DNA of 64,000 bases. Origin: Cladocopium goreaui (Eukaryota; Sar; Dinophyceae; Suessiales; Symbiodiniaceae). The DNA lies in NCBI GenBank assembly GCA_947184155.2, contig CAMXCT020002015.1, positions 55,265 to 119,264 on the forward strand, given 5' to 3'. Position numbers and translations under genes: made by a program. The notes under the pieces are model-generated. The model ran no database searches. It was given only the letters and a program-made list of their open reading frames with translations, and had not been told where the DNA came from. This document shows, in pieces, positions 40,181-50,304 of this stretch (position 1 is the stretch's first letter; the number at the start of each line of letters is the position of its first letter).

Positions 40181-43100
40181 ATGGGGACCCCAATTGACCA
40201 TCCTCTCGCCGTTCCAGGGTCAGGTCCATCGGCTGTCGCTGTGCCCAATGTGGCCGGGGGCAACCCCGAGCCGATGGATGACGAGACAATGTTCCAACCC
40301 GTTGTAGCGTACTTTACCTTCATACAAAACAACCTGTCCCAGATCACTAGTGGGAATACCCTGCAAGTCATGAGGGAAGCTGAACAGAGGCACCTTCAGA
40401 TAATGCATGGAGTAGTTGACTCAATTCGAAACGAATGGTCAAGTAGACTCGTAATGCAAGAGCAGGAGTATGAGCAAAGGCTGCAGGAGGTTGAAGGTAA
40501 GGCCATTAGTGCCGTCAACGAGGAAAGGAAACGAGGCGACGAGTTGGAGGTCAGGTTGAATCAGGCTCAGGCATCGCATGACAAAAGAATAGAGGATGTT
40601 AAGGCAGAGGCAAACACAAAGCATGATCAGAAAATTGCAGAGGAAAGGCAACGTATCACTAGTGAGTTCGAAGCTTCCTATGCACAGACAGTTGAACATG
40701 CAAAGAATGCCATAGCTGCCACAAAGAAGCAATATGAAGATCAGGCTGCAATTGATCAGGCCAGGTTCATCAGTTTGAGGACTGAGTTCGAGAACTACAA
40801 GAAGGAGATGGCCGACAAGATCAACGAGGCAGCGGCTCAGAACCTTAGCCTTCAGGACCAAATCGATGACCTTCAGGAGCAGTTAAAGCATGTTGCCAAA
40901 GCGCAGCATGCCTCCGTTCCGAAAGCATCCGTCCAAAACGCCGAGCCGGCCGCTACCACTAGCGTGCCCCACTTCAATATTGCCACTCCCAAAGCATCCG
41001 ATGCACAGGCTGCCAGAGGCAGTGATGAGCCGATTCATGAGTTGAAAACGCCTGCAGTGTTGGCACAAGAAGCAAAAGCCAAGTTGGATGAGCTGCTCAA
41101 AGGTGGCAGTCCCAAGCAAAAGCCGGCTGTCGGCAACGACCAGCCCCAATTGCCAACGCAGTCAGGGTTTTTCACTCCCACTGAAGCTATCAAAACTCCC
41201 CCAAATGACTCCCCTAAGAGCGTAACCAAGCAACAGCAAGTGATGGGTCCCTCAGATCTTATTGAATTGGTGAAAGCCTTAACCCAAAGGGAAGAAAAGG
41301 ATAAGCCAAAAACTAAGGAGGCCGAAATCATCAAGCTGAACAACATGCCCGCTCCGGAGTCGTACAGGACTTGGAAGAATCATGTCAGGGATGAAGTGAA
41401 AAGCTGCTCAGATCGCCCCGATGAGGCATGGCTCTGGCTCAATGAGGTGTACGATCAAGAGTGCACCAGAGAGCAGTTGGAGAAGAGACTTCAAGACCCT
41501 GGAAAGTTCCTCACGCTGGATACAAAGCTATCAGCAGCGCTCACGCGCTCAGCCGGAGGGGACCTCGCAACTAGGATCTTGAATTTCAAAGAGCAGCAAT
41601 CCCGAAAAGGCATACAGGTCAGGGGAAGGTATGTTCTGCTCATGTTTGAGGACTACTTCAAGACATCAGAAGAAGCAGGTAGCCTTTACAGAGTAGAAGA
41701 TCTTTTGGGTGTTGTCAAAGTAGGCGATACTGTCCAGGATCTCCGAAGATTTATCAACAAATGGGATGCTACCCTAGCTGGCATGGCTGTCACCCCCGAT
41801 GATGCTGTGTTAAGGGACATCTTGTTGAGGCAGATCCGACCAAGTCAGTTGCTGAAATATGACATCGAGATGTTTGACCGTGCACATGAGAAATCCCATG
41901 AAAAGTCTTATAGTTTTCTTCACCAATCCATGAAAAACTTGATCGATCGTGAACGATTGAGGGAGAACAGGAACCGCATCGCGGAGAAGAACAAGGCTGG
42001 GATCAAGGACACAAAGGCCGCACCTGCCAAAGGCGATGGTCGCGATGGCCGAAAGGGCGCTCCGAGTCGAGGTAGATCTCAGGAACGAGGTGGCAAAGGT
42101 GACAAAATTTGCTATAAGTTCCAAAAGGGTACCTGTGATAAGGGGAAGAAATGTCCATTCAAGCATGTCAAAGATGATAAATCTCGAACTCAATCACCCA
42201 GAAGAAACAAGACACGTTCACCATCAAGGGGCAACAAAGATGATAAGGGGAAGAAGATGTCCAAGGAAGAGATGGCCAAAACCCCATGTATCTATCATGC
42301 CCAGGGAAAGTGCAGACGTGGTGACAAATGTTTTTATAAGCATGATGACAAAGCCGCTGCCGCCACCAAAGACACCAAAAGGGCCAATTCACCCGCTCCC
42401 AAAAAGAAGAGCAAGGATTCAACAGCCGCTCCATGCCTGATCCAGAAGTTTGCATGCATCGTCCGAAAACAGCCGAAGGCAACTTCGTGCTCCGATGAGT
42501 CAAGTGTCAGCATGAAGCGTCTTAGATTCCGAAAGGCCCCACATGTGATCGAGGTGAAAGCAGTTGGTCGTCAAGTCCCAGTCAAGCACCGTCCAAGAGA
42601 GTTCACTAAGGTGTACAAGACAGCTGAAGATGTTCCAGTTTCATCCAAAGTTGAACAACATGAGGCTCAGGTTCGTGCAAGACAGCTTCAAGAAACTGTG
42701 AAACTTCATGATTCAGATGTTGCACCTAGTTGTGGGTTTTGTTGTTGGAATGAGGACACACGTGACATCACATGCAAGGAGTGCAGATTCATCAGCGGTC
42801 CCAAAGTTCTTAGAGACATCGGTCGTTTTCCGTCAATTGCCACGGCCGCGCCAAAGGCCGGCGTCAGTTGGCTTGTCGACTCAGGCAGTGAATCCGATCT
42901 TGTGTCCAAGGGTATGCTAAGGGATGTTAGCGCCAAGAACTGCCGTGCAGCCGAGCATCCGATTTCCTTAGTCACAGCCAATGGTTCGACCGAGGCCAAT
43001 GAGGTTGCTGATGTCAAGTTGTCCGCATTGCCAGATCCTGTGCATCCGTATGTACTTGATCATACCCCAGCTGTGCTCTCCGTAGGAACAAGATGTGTAG

Positions 43101-43432
43101 ATCAGGGTTACAGTTTTGTATGGCCTGCCAATGGCAAACCAATCCTAGTCCGTCCAGATGACAAGGTTGTCCAGCTCAAGATCGAAGGTCATGTCCCAAT
43201 CTTGGATGATAGTTGCAAGGTTTATCCCAAAGATCAATTTCAAAAGGATAAGCACCTCAGAAAGCTTTTTGCAATGCCGACCTCACGGTCGAGCTCAAAA
43301 GCCAAGCGGGACGAAGCCCAAGATGAAGAGCAATTGGACGAGCTGGTGGAGGATGACGCCCAGCAGGAGTACATCCGAAGCCGTAAGACTGAGGATTTGC
43401 TGGCCGAAGCTGCAAGTACCCAACATCAGTGA
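40181..43432 (+). CDS. Gag-protease polyprotein of element 3 with two CCCH zinc fingers
   Basis: 1083 codons from the ATG at 40181. Residues about 65-245 are charged and heptad-like (long coiled coil, rich in Glu, Lys, Gln). The gag core is about 390-610 (TWKNHVRDEVKSC; LRRFINKWDATLAG). A basic stretch leads to two CCCH fingers, CYKFQKGTCDKGKKCPFKH at C644 and CIYHAQGKCRRGDKCFYKH at C703, in place of the usual CCHC knuckle. A CGFCCWN...CKEC cluster follows, then an aspartic protease site WLVDSGSESDLV with D900. The frame ends in TGA at 43430-43432 about 180 residues after the active site. CCCH fingers usually bind RNA, so packaging is the likely role. The pol part is absent. Confidence 0.87.
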   Translation: MGTPIDHPLAVPGSGPSAVAVPNVAGGNPEPMDDETMFQPVVAYFTFIQNNLSQITSGNTLQVMREAEQRHLQIMHGVVDSIRNEWSSRLVMQEQEYEQRLQEVEGKAISAVNEERKRGDELEVRLNQAQASHDKRIEDVKAEANTKHDQKIAEERQRITSEFEASYAQTVEHAKNAIAATKKQYEDQAAIDQARFISLRTEFENYKKEMADKINEAAAQNLSLQDQIDDLQEQLKHVAKAQHASVPKASVQNAEPAATTSVPHFNIATPKASDAQAARGSDEPIHELKTPAVLAQEAKAKLDELLKGGSPKQKPAVGNDQPQLPTQSGFFTPTEAIKTPPNDSPKSVTKQQQVMGPSDLIELVKALTQREEKDKPKTKEAEIIKLNNMPAPESYRTWKNHVRDEVKSCSDRPDEAWLWLNEVYDQECTREQLEKRLQDPGKFLTLDTKLSAALTRSAGGDLATRILNFKEQQSRKGIQVRGRYVLLMFEDYFKTSEEAGSLYRVEDLLGVVKVGDTVQDLRRFINKWDATLAGMAVTPDDAVLRDILLRQIRPSQLLKYDIEMFDRAHEKSHEKSYSFLHQSMKNLIDRERLRENRNRIAEKNKAGIKDTKAAPAKGDGRDGRKGAPSRGRSQERGGKGDKICYKFQKGTCDKGKKCPFKHVKDDKSRTQSPRRNKTRSPSRGNKDDKGKKMSKEEMAKTPCIYHAQGKCRRGDKCFYKHDDKAAAATKDTKRANSPAPKKKSKDSTAAPCLIQKFACIVRKQPKATSCSDESSVSMKRLRFRKAPHVIEVKAVGRQVPVKHRPREFTKVYKTAEDVPVSSKVEQHEAQVRARQLQETVKLHDSDVAPSCGFCCWNEDTRDITCKECRFISGPKVLRDIGRFPSIATAAPKAGVSWLVDSGSESDLVSKGMLRDVSAKNCRAAEHPISLVTANGSTEANEVADVKLSALPDPVHPYVLDHTPAVLSVGTRCVDQGYSFVWPANGKPILVRPDDKVVQLKIEGHVPILDDSCKVYPKDQFQKDKHLRKLFAMPTSRSSSKAKRDEAQDEEQLDELVEDDAQQEYIRSRKTEDLLAEAASTQHQ

Positions 43433-43542
43433 TGTAGGTTACTGATTAGTGTGGGGAGGCCCCCCCCCCCCAAACAAATTTGGGTAACAGAATAGTGTGG
43501 AAAAAACAAATTACCGGGTACAGAATAGTGTAAAATCAAAAA
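43433..43542. other. Junction with 12-base C run
   Basis: GGGGAGG followed by twelve C (43460-43471), then two copies of ACAGAATAGTGT 33 bases apart. This is the passage from element 3 into the satellite. Confidence 0.6.
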
Positions 43543-44888
43543 AAATTGATAGATTTAAATTGATTTCAATTTATTTTGAATTGATTTCAATTTATTTTGA
43601 ATTGATTTCAATTTATTTTGAATTGATTTCAATTTATTTTGAATTGATTTCAATTTATTTTGAATTGATTTCAATTTATTTTGAATTGATTTCAATTTAT
43701 TTTGAATTGATTTCAATTTATTTTGAATTGATTTCAATTTACTTTCAATTGATTTCAATTTATTTTGAATTGATTTCAATTTATTTTGAATTGATTTCAA
43801 TTTATTTTGAATTGATTTCAATTTACTTTCAATTGATTTCAATTTACTTTCAATTGATTTCAATTTACTTTCAATTGATTTCAATTTACGTTCATGAATT
43901 TCAATTCTTTCAATTGATTTCCCCATTTACTTTCAAATTGTTTTCAATTTCTTTCAATTGATTTCAATTTACTTCAATTGATTTCAGTTTACGTTCACTT
44001 GATTTCAATTTACTTTCAATTGATTTTCAAGTTAGTTTCAATTGATTTCAATTTTACTTTGAATTGATTTCAATTTATTTTGAATTGATTTCAATTTATT
44101 TTGAATTGATTTCAATTTACTTTCAATTGATTTCAATTTACTTTCAATTGATTTCAATTTACTTTCAATTGATTTCAATTTACTTTCAATTGATTTCAAT
44201 TTACTTTCAAATTGATTTCAATTTACTTTCAATTGATTTCAATTTACTTGCAATTGATTTCAATTTACTTGCAATTGATTTCAATTTACTTTCAATTGAT
44301 TTCAATTTACTTGCAATTGATTTCAATTTACTTTCAATTGATTTCAATTTACTTTCAATTGATTTCAATTTACTTTCAATTGATTTCAATTTACTTTCAA
44401 TGGATTTCAATTTACTTTCAATTGATTTCAATTTATTTTCAATTGATTTCAATTTACTTTCAATTGATTTCAATTGATTTCAATTTACTTTCAATTGATT
44501 TCAATTTACTTTCAATTGATTTCAATTTACTTTCAATTGATTTCAATTTACTTTCAATTGATTTCAATTTACTTTCAATTGATTTCAATTTACTTTCAAA
44601 TTGATTTCAATTTACTTTCAATTGATTTCAATTTACTTTCAATTGATTTCAATTTACTTTCAATTGATTTCAATTTACTTTCAATTGATTTCAATTTATT
44701 TTGAATTGATTTCAATTTACTTTCTTTCAATTGATTTCAATTTACTTTCAATTGATTTCAATTTACTTTCAATTGATTTCAATTTAGTTTCAATTGATTT
44801 CAATTTACTTTCAATTGATTTCAATTTACTTTCAATTGATTTCAATTTACTTTCAATTGATTTCAATTTACTTTCAATTGATTTCAAT
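43543..44888. repeat. 21-bp satellite, unit TTTCAATTGATTTCAATTTAC
   Basis: About 63 head-to-tail units. The left third is mostly the variant with TATTTTGAATTG, the right part the variant with TACTTTCAATTG. Both strands are open as 7-residue repeats only because 21 is a multiple of three. AATT recurs every 10 and 11 bases alternately. Remnants occur at 47050-47240, 61140-61345 and 63860-63920. Confidence 0.97.
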
Positions 44889-44905
44889 GTTAAAAAACAA
44901 AATCA

Positions 44906-47050
44906 CCTCAGGAAGCAGCTGGACACAATAGTGTACCTTCAAACAAACCATACTATTGTGTATCATGATCATTCATGTTTTTTTTTGCTTGGCTGAAACT
45001 AATCCTTTGGAAAGCCTTTGGTTTTGAATCCAAGAAAAATGAAGCTAAGTAAAAGGAAACAAACTTTAGCAAAGGAAAAAGAAAAGGAAATGGTTGAAAA
45101 AAAAAACATAACCTCAGGAAGCAGCTGGACACAATAGTGTACCCCCAAACAAACCACACTATTGTGTATCAGGGTTGCTCATGGACTACCCCCTTGAAAA
45201 ATTGTTTGAGTCATGTTTTTAATTGGGTTTTAATAAGGCATCATATATTTTGGGAAATTGTGCATTTCTGAGAATTCTAAATAAAAGAAACTAATTAATT
45301 GAGAAAATAAAAAAAAGCTTTAGCAAAGGAAAATGTAAAGGAAATGTTAAAAAACAACATCACCTCAGGAAGCAGCTGGACACAATAGTGTACCCTCAAA
45401 CAAACCATACTATTGTGTATCATGATCATTCATGTTTTTTTTGCTTGGCTGAAACTAATCCTTTGGAAAGCCTTTGGTTTTGATTCCAAGAAAAATGAAG
45501 CTAAGTAAAAGGAAACAAACTTTAGCAAAGGAAAAGGAAAAGGAAATTGTTGAAAAAAAACAATCACCTCAGGAAGCAGCTGGACACAATAGTGTACCCC
45601 CAAACAAACCACACTATTGTGTATCAGGGTTGCTCATGGACTACCCCCTTGAAAAATTGTTTGAGTCATGTTTTTTAATTGGGTTTTAATAAGGCATCAT
45701 ATATTTTGGGAAATTGTGCATTTCTGAGAATTCTAAATAAAAGAAACTAATTAATTGAGAAAATATAAAAAAGCTTTAGCAAAGGAAAATGTAAAGGAAA
45801 TGTTAAAAAACAACATCACCTCAGGAAGCAGCTGGACACAATAGTGTACCCTCAAACAAACCATACTATTGTGTATCATGATCATTCATGTTTTTTTTTG
45901 CTTGGCTGAAACTGATCCTTTGGAAAGCCTTTGGTTTTGATTCCAAGAAAAATGAAGCTAAGTAAAAGGAAACAAACTTTAGCAAAGGAAAAGGAAAAGG
46001 AAATTGTTGAAAAAAAAAACAATCACCTCGGAAGCAGCTGGACACAATAGTGTACCCCCAAACAAACCACAACTATTGTGTATCAGGGTTTGCTCATGGA
46101 CTACCCACTTGAAAAATTGTTTGAGTCATGTTTTTAATTGGGTTTTAATAAGGCATCATATATTTTGGGAAATTGTGCATTTCTGAGAATTCTAAATAAA
46201 AGAAACTAAATTGAGAAAATAAAAAAAAGCTTTAGCAAAGGAAAATGTAAAGGAAATGTGTAAAAAACAAAATCACCTCAGGAAGCAGCTGGACACAATA
46301 GTGTACCCTCAAACAAACCATACTATTGTGTATCATGATCATTCATGTTTTTTTGCTGGCTGAAACTAATCCTTTGGAAAGCCTTTGGTTTTGATTCCAA
46401 GAAAAATGAAGCTAAGTAAAAGGAAACAAACTTTAGCAAAGGAAAAGGAAAAGGAAATGGTTGAAAAAAAACATAACCTCAGGAAGCAGCTGGACACAAT
46501 AGTGTACCCTCAAACAAACCACACTATTGTGTATCAGGGTTGCTCATGGACTACCCCCTTGAAAAATTGTTTGAGTCATGTTTTTTAATTGGGTTTTAAT
46601 AAGGCATCATATATTTTGGGAAATTGTGCATTTCTGAGAATTCTAAATAAAAGAAACTAATTGAGAAAATAAAAAAAAGCTTTAGCAAAGGAAAATGCAA
46701 AGGGAATGTTAAAAAACAACATCACCTCAGGAAGCAGCTGGACACAATAGTGTACCCTCAAACAAACCATACTATTGTGTATCAGGATCATTCATGTTTT
46801 TTTTTGCTTGGCTAAAACTGATCCTTTGGAAAGCCTTTGGTTTTGATTCCAAGAAGGATGAAGCTAAGTAAAAGGAAACAAACTTTAGTAAATGAAAAGG
46901 GAAAGGAAATGCTTGAAAAAAAACATAACCTCAGGAAGCAGCTGGACACAATAGTGTACCCTCAAACAAACCATACTATTGTGTATCATGATCATTCATA
47001 TTTTTTTTTGCTTGGCTGAAACTCATCCTTTGGAAAGCCTTTGGTTTTGA
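44906..47050. repeat. Hairpin higher-order repeat, array 1
   Basis: Ten hairpin units alternate between a type of about 205 bp (ending ATCATGATCATTCATG and GAAACTAATCCTTTGG) and one of about 250 bp (GGGTTGCTCATGGACTACC, AAGGCATCATATATTTTGG), a composite unit of about 455 bp. Each unit holds CCTCAGGAAGCAGCTGG followed by the inverted repeat ACACAATAGTGT / ACACTATTGTGT around a 15-base loop. No gene; frames across it are repeat translations. Confidence 0.93.
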
Positions 47051-47326
47051 TTGCAATTGATTTCAATTCATTTTCAACTGATGTTCAATTGATTTCAAAT
47101 GATTTCAAATTAATTTCGATTGATTTTCAATTTGTTTAATTAAATTGTTTTTCAATTGATTTTCACTTTACTTTGAATTGATTTCAACTTAATTTATTAA
47201 TTAACAAAGGAATTGCTTTTCATTTGATTTCAATCCATTTTCATCTCACATGGGGGGATTTATTTCTTTGCTTGTGAAGGCTCAAGCCCATTCTAGCCAG
47301 CTTCTTTGCATCCCATCAGCTCAGCC
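47051..47326. repeat. Diverged satellite remnant and leader of gene A1
   Basis: TTGATTTCAA pieces related to the 21-bp satellite up to about 47240, then GAAGGCTCAAGCCC and a leader. The same order (satellite remnant, then leader, then A gene) recurs at 61140-61443. Confidence 0.7.
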
Positions 47327-48148
47327 ATGGAGCAATTCAACACTGAGATGGACAAGCTCAGGAAGGACTACAATTATCATCTTGTGGAATGGTTTTCCAA
47401 CCTCAGGAATATCCTGACTCTGGAGAAATTCTCTTTGAGTCCTAAGGCTTGGATTTGTTTTTTTGTTTCCCAATGGGAAATCCATTAATGAATTAGTTAA
47501 TGAGTTTTATTTTTGGGTGGTTCTTTAAGCAACTCCATGAAGGTGGTGGCTCTGACAGCTGAGATGGCTGACATCAAGGTGAAGCTCAGGTGCTCTCAGG
47601 AACAGTTTGTGGACATGCTGCAGAAGTACTACACTCAGCAGTTGGTTCAGCTTGAGGATCCTGATGCTGTGCCTGATTGGGTGATGCTCAGTTTCAGGAA
47701 TGAACTCAGTCAGATCTTCAAAGACTTCAAGGGTTACCCAAAGATCACTCAGGGGCAATGGATTAGGATTCTCAAGACAGCTCTTCAGGATGCTCAGGAT
47801 GGTTGGCCATCAGAGTGTATCCCTCTTCCTCAGCCTGCCCGGCCTGCCCAACCTGCTAAGTCTGATACATTTGATGCTACCCTCAGCAAGTTTCAGGATA
47901 TGGAAAAGGAGTTGAATGCACAGCCTGACCATGAGGTGATGGAGGTGGCTAAGGACTCTCAGGTCTTAGACTCTCAGCCTATGGGGAGTGATGATGAAGC
48001 ACCATCAGATACACCCTTTGGGTCCCAGGAGCTGGTTGATGATTCTCAGGTCCTAGACTCTCAGCCTATGAGCAGTGATGATTCAGCATCAGATCCATCC
48101 TCAGATGCTGAGCCCAAGTCCAAGAAGGCCAAGACTGAAGAGCCCTAG
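47327..48148 (+). CDS. Gene A1: unknown acidic protein with Lys-rich tail (two exons)
   Basis: Exon 1 starts at ATG 47327 (MEQFNTEMDKLRKDYN) and runs to about 47425. Exon 2 starts at about 47530 and ends with TAG at 48146-48148. Exact splice sites are not resolved. The middle is helical (CSQEQFVDMLQKYYTQQL; SFRNELSQIFKDFKGYPK). A Pro-rich piece leads to an acidic tail with repeats of DSQVLDSQPM and the C-terminus KSKKAKTEEP, identical to gene A3 and like a nuclear localisation signal. No known family recognised. The stop is preceded by CCC, and the +1 frame (48147-48224) continues a peptide conserved in the other A genes. Confidence 0.65.
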
Positions 48149-48221
48149 AGGACTGAAGGGTGTTTCTGGTGGTGTGGGATTAGTGCCCAGCTTGGACATA
48201 ATCTTAGACTTTTGGCAATTT

Positions 48222-48292
48222 TGATTAATTAATTAATTAATTAATCAATTAATTAATTAATTAATCAATTAATTAATTAATTAGCATGCTTA
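48222..48292. repeat. (TTAA)n simple repeat
   Basis: Runs of ATTAATTAATTAATTAATC. Shorter versions occur in most spacers and introns of the 47-63 kb region (for example 49790-49890, 52248-52290, 59780-59835). Confidence 0.9.
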
Positions 48293-48452
48293 TGCATGTT
48301 TAAGTTTCTTATAATTGAGTAATTAGCTAATTAATTAACCAATGAAGTTGTAGCATGTTCATATTTGTGCATGTCTATGTGATTCCTCAGCTTTTTAAGG
48401 CTCAAATCTAAGGGCCAGGACTAATCAACCTTTGCTCCATATCATCTCAGCT

Positions 48453-48780
48453 ATGTCTTTCTTTGACTATCATGGGAGAGGCTCAGGCAAACCTCATCCT
48501 ATGTTTGAAGAGAAGCCTGCTGAGGTGCCTGACAAGGTTTTGTGGACTCAGAAGGGTGGCAAAGGGCGCTACCAGCTTCAGCCCAATGATCCACCTCAGG
48601 AACCCTCATGCTTAGCACTCTTCAACAACATGGACTCAGAAAACATTGTGGAGTATCCTAGATACCTTGGGGAGCCTAAGGTTGACTGTGGCAATGGCCA
48701 TCAAGTCTTCCTCAGCAGAATTCCCTGGCAATCAGGATGTAGAGAATGCTCTGTGCCTGGGTTGAACAAATGGATGATTT
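48453..48780 (+). CDS. Gene B1: zinc-ribbon-like protein, first exon of a probable B-C gene
   Basis: ATG 48453 (MSFFDYHGRGSGKPHPMFEE). The second half carries the family core: NIVEYPRYLGEPKVDC, GNGH, then FLSRIPWQSGCRECSVPG. Four probable metal ligands are C, H (C-x3-H form here), C and C. Downstream the frame becomes hydrophobic and ends at 48824, which looks like intron read-through. The C1 exon follows after CCCTGCAG at 48883. Canonical GT-AG borders do not keep the frame; the exact donor is unresolved, so the end given is approximate. Function unknown. Confidence 0.6.
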
Positions 48781-48883
48781 TTTTTTGTTGGTGTGTGTTT
48801 GTGTGTTTTAGCATAGGACAATGAGCATTAATTAACTGATATAGTTGTCATTTTTTTCATGGACACCATTTGCAACCCTGCAG

Positions 48884-49615
48884 GAACACAATGGCTGGTC
48901 TCAGGAAGTGGTTCAAAGATATTACACTGAGGTGCTCAGAATGGACCCATTGCCTTGGGGTGCATTTGTAGCTCCTCAGTTCAGACAAGCTCAGTTCAAG
49001 CCTCCTGAGCCTGATCCACCAGCTGGATTCTCAGCAGCAACTGCTTCTTCATCAACAGGGAAGGGCTCAGGCAGACCTCATCAGCCCTTCAATGTGCTAG
49101 ATGCTGCTTTATCAAATATGCAGAGAAGCTCAGTTTGGAAGCCTCAGCCTATCAGGACTGCCAATGATGCTCAGGGCTATGTCAAGTCTGAGCTCCAAAA
49201 GCTGAACATCAATGAGATTGACAAGCTCCTGGACAGCTCAGAATCAGATCAGAAGCCCAGTGACTTGGACAATGTACCTGACCTGATTGAGGACATGAAG
49301 TCCAAGATTCTTCTACTTGAGCAGGCACTTGAATCTCAGGAGCTCACAATGCTTAGGCTCAGGCAACATGCTAAGAACATGGAAGAGGAGCAAGGTGAGC
49401 TCAGGGCTTTGCATGCTGAGCTTCAACTCTCAGTGAAAAGATCTCAGTCCTACTGGGAGCAGAAGCTGTCTCAGGATCTTCTGAATAAGGCAGCTCTGAG
49501 AAAGTTCATGGAAACTCATCAAATGAGTGAACTAGATCTCAGGCAGCTGATGCAAAAGTCTCCTCAGATTGATCACAAGCCTCAGGACTCAGTGAAGGAA
49601 GTTGTGGATGTATAA
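48884..49615 (+). CDS. Gene C1: GW/YY/PLPW-motif coiled-coil protein (exon)
   Basis: The exon starts after an acceptor CCCTGCAG. It opens with EHNGWSQEVVQRYYTEVL, then MDPLPWGAFVAPQF and AQF, a core shared with C2, C3 and C4. A Ser/Pro-rich linker follows, with GKGSGRPHQP (compare B1 GRGSGKPHP). From about residue 130 it is a long coiled coil (MKSKILLLEQALESQELTM; EEEQGELRALHAELQLSVK). It ends VKEVVDV with TAA at 49613-49615. About 243 residues. No known family recognised. Confidence 0.65.
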   Translation, partial: EHNGWSQEVVQRYYTEVLRMDPLPWGAFVAPQFRQAQFKPPEPDPPAGFSAATASSSTGKGSGRPHQPFNVLDAALSNMQRSSVWKPQPIRTANDAQGYVKSELQKLNINEIDKLLDSSESDQKPSDLDNVPDLIEDMKSKILLLEQALESQELTMLRLRQHAKNMEEEQGELRALHAELQLSVKRSQSYWEQKLSQDLLNKAALRKFMETHQMSELDLRQLMQKSPQIDHKPQDSVKEVVDV

Positions 49616-50304
49616 TTAACTCAGGTGCATGACTGCTGAGCAGATATATAGTTAATTAGAAGCCTTAGTCACTTCCTGAGTAATTATACCAGAGGCACTG
49701 TGAAGAATTTCTTAGCTGGCAGAAAAAAATGAGTGCAGCTCTGAAGTGATGTGGGTGGTTTTGCCACTGCTGCTGGTTGTTGTTGCAGTTTAGAATAATT
49801 AATTGATTAATTAATATTTTAATTAGTTAATTACTTAATTAACTAATTAATGAATCAATAATTAATCAATTATTTAGTTAATTAATTGATTACTTTAGCA
49901 TAAGTAATGGGTAATGTTGGACATTAACATCACTGAGTTTAGTGTCAAATAATGGGTCTTTCAGTTTTGCTATCAGTTTCTTGTCCCTGACAGGACCTCA
50001 GCATTCTGCCTACCTCACTCAGCATTAAGGTCTTCAGCAAGCTTGAGTGATTTTCTTTTACATTGAGCTAAGCAAGGCTCAATGATTTTTGAATGTCTCA
50101 GCATGTGACTATCAGCAGGACACACTGGCAAAAGATGGCTGGGAAAGTGATGGGGTTGGGTAGAGTTGCAAGCACTAAGATAATTAATTAATTACTGAGA
50201 TTGAACTTAGCAGCATGGACTAAGATTGAATTTAGCAGATGTGAATCAATTTAGATTTGATATTCTTTAAAATAATTACTTGGATGGATGATTGCTTTTT
50301 TCAC
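49616..50304. other. Conserved non-coding tail of module 1
   Basis: No gene seen. TTGTCCCTGACAGGACCTCAGCAT at about 49980 and GGGAAAGTGATGGGGTTGGGT at about 50140 recur after modules 2 (53393, 53668) and 3 (56612, 56755), quoted only in part. The piece after GACAG could be a further non-coding or short coding exon. Confidence 0.5.

Larger units (their letters stand above)
40009..43432 (+). mobile_element. 5' part of a third copia-like retrotransposon (element 3)
   Basis: The left border is fixed by comparing the duplicated blocks: homology stops after TATAATGTAT in both. A short LTR-like segment, a leader and one long gag-protease frame follow. Integrase, reverse transcriptase and RNase H are missing; the sequence runs into a C-run and the 21-bp satellite. 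Element 3 therefore entered after the ANK3/ANK4 duplication (or was lost from the other copy) and lost its 3' part. Confidence 0.8.

Noticed and set aside
43543..44888. CRISPR array
   Set aside because: Regular repeats but no unique spacers, and the context is eukaryotic.
43497..44996. Open frames with seven-residue repeats such as LISIYFQ on both strands
   Set aside because: These are translations of the 21-bp satellite; opening in several frames and both strands follows from the period.
45430..46588. Repeated 60-71-residue frames such as MKLSKRKQTLAKEKEKE in the hairpin arrays
   Set aside because: Frame and stops shift between copies with A-run length; differences are not at third positions, so no coding constraint is visible.
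47270..47300. Relic of the dinoflagellate spliced leader (GGCTCAAG at 47277-47284)
   Set aside because: Only the last eight bases match; the preceding CCATTTT part is missing and CTCAG/CTCAA is common throughout this region.
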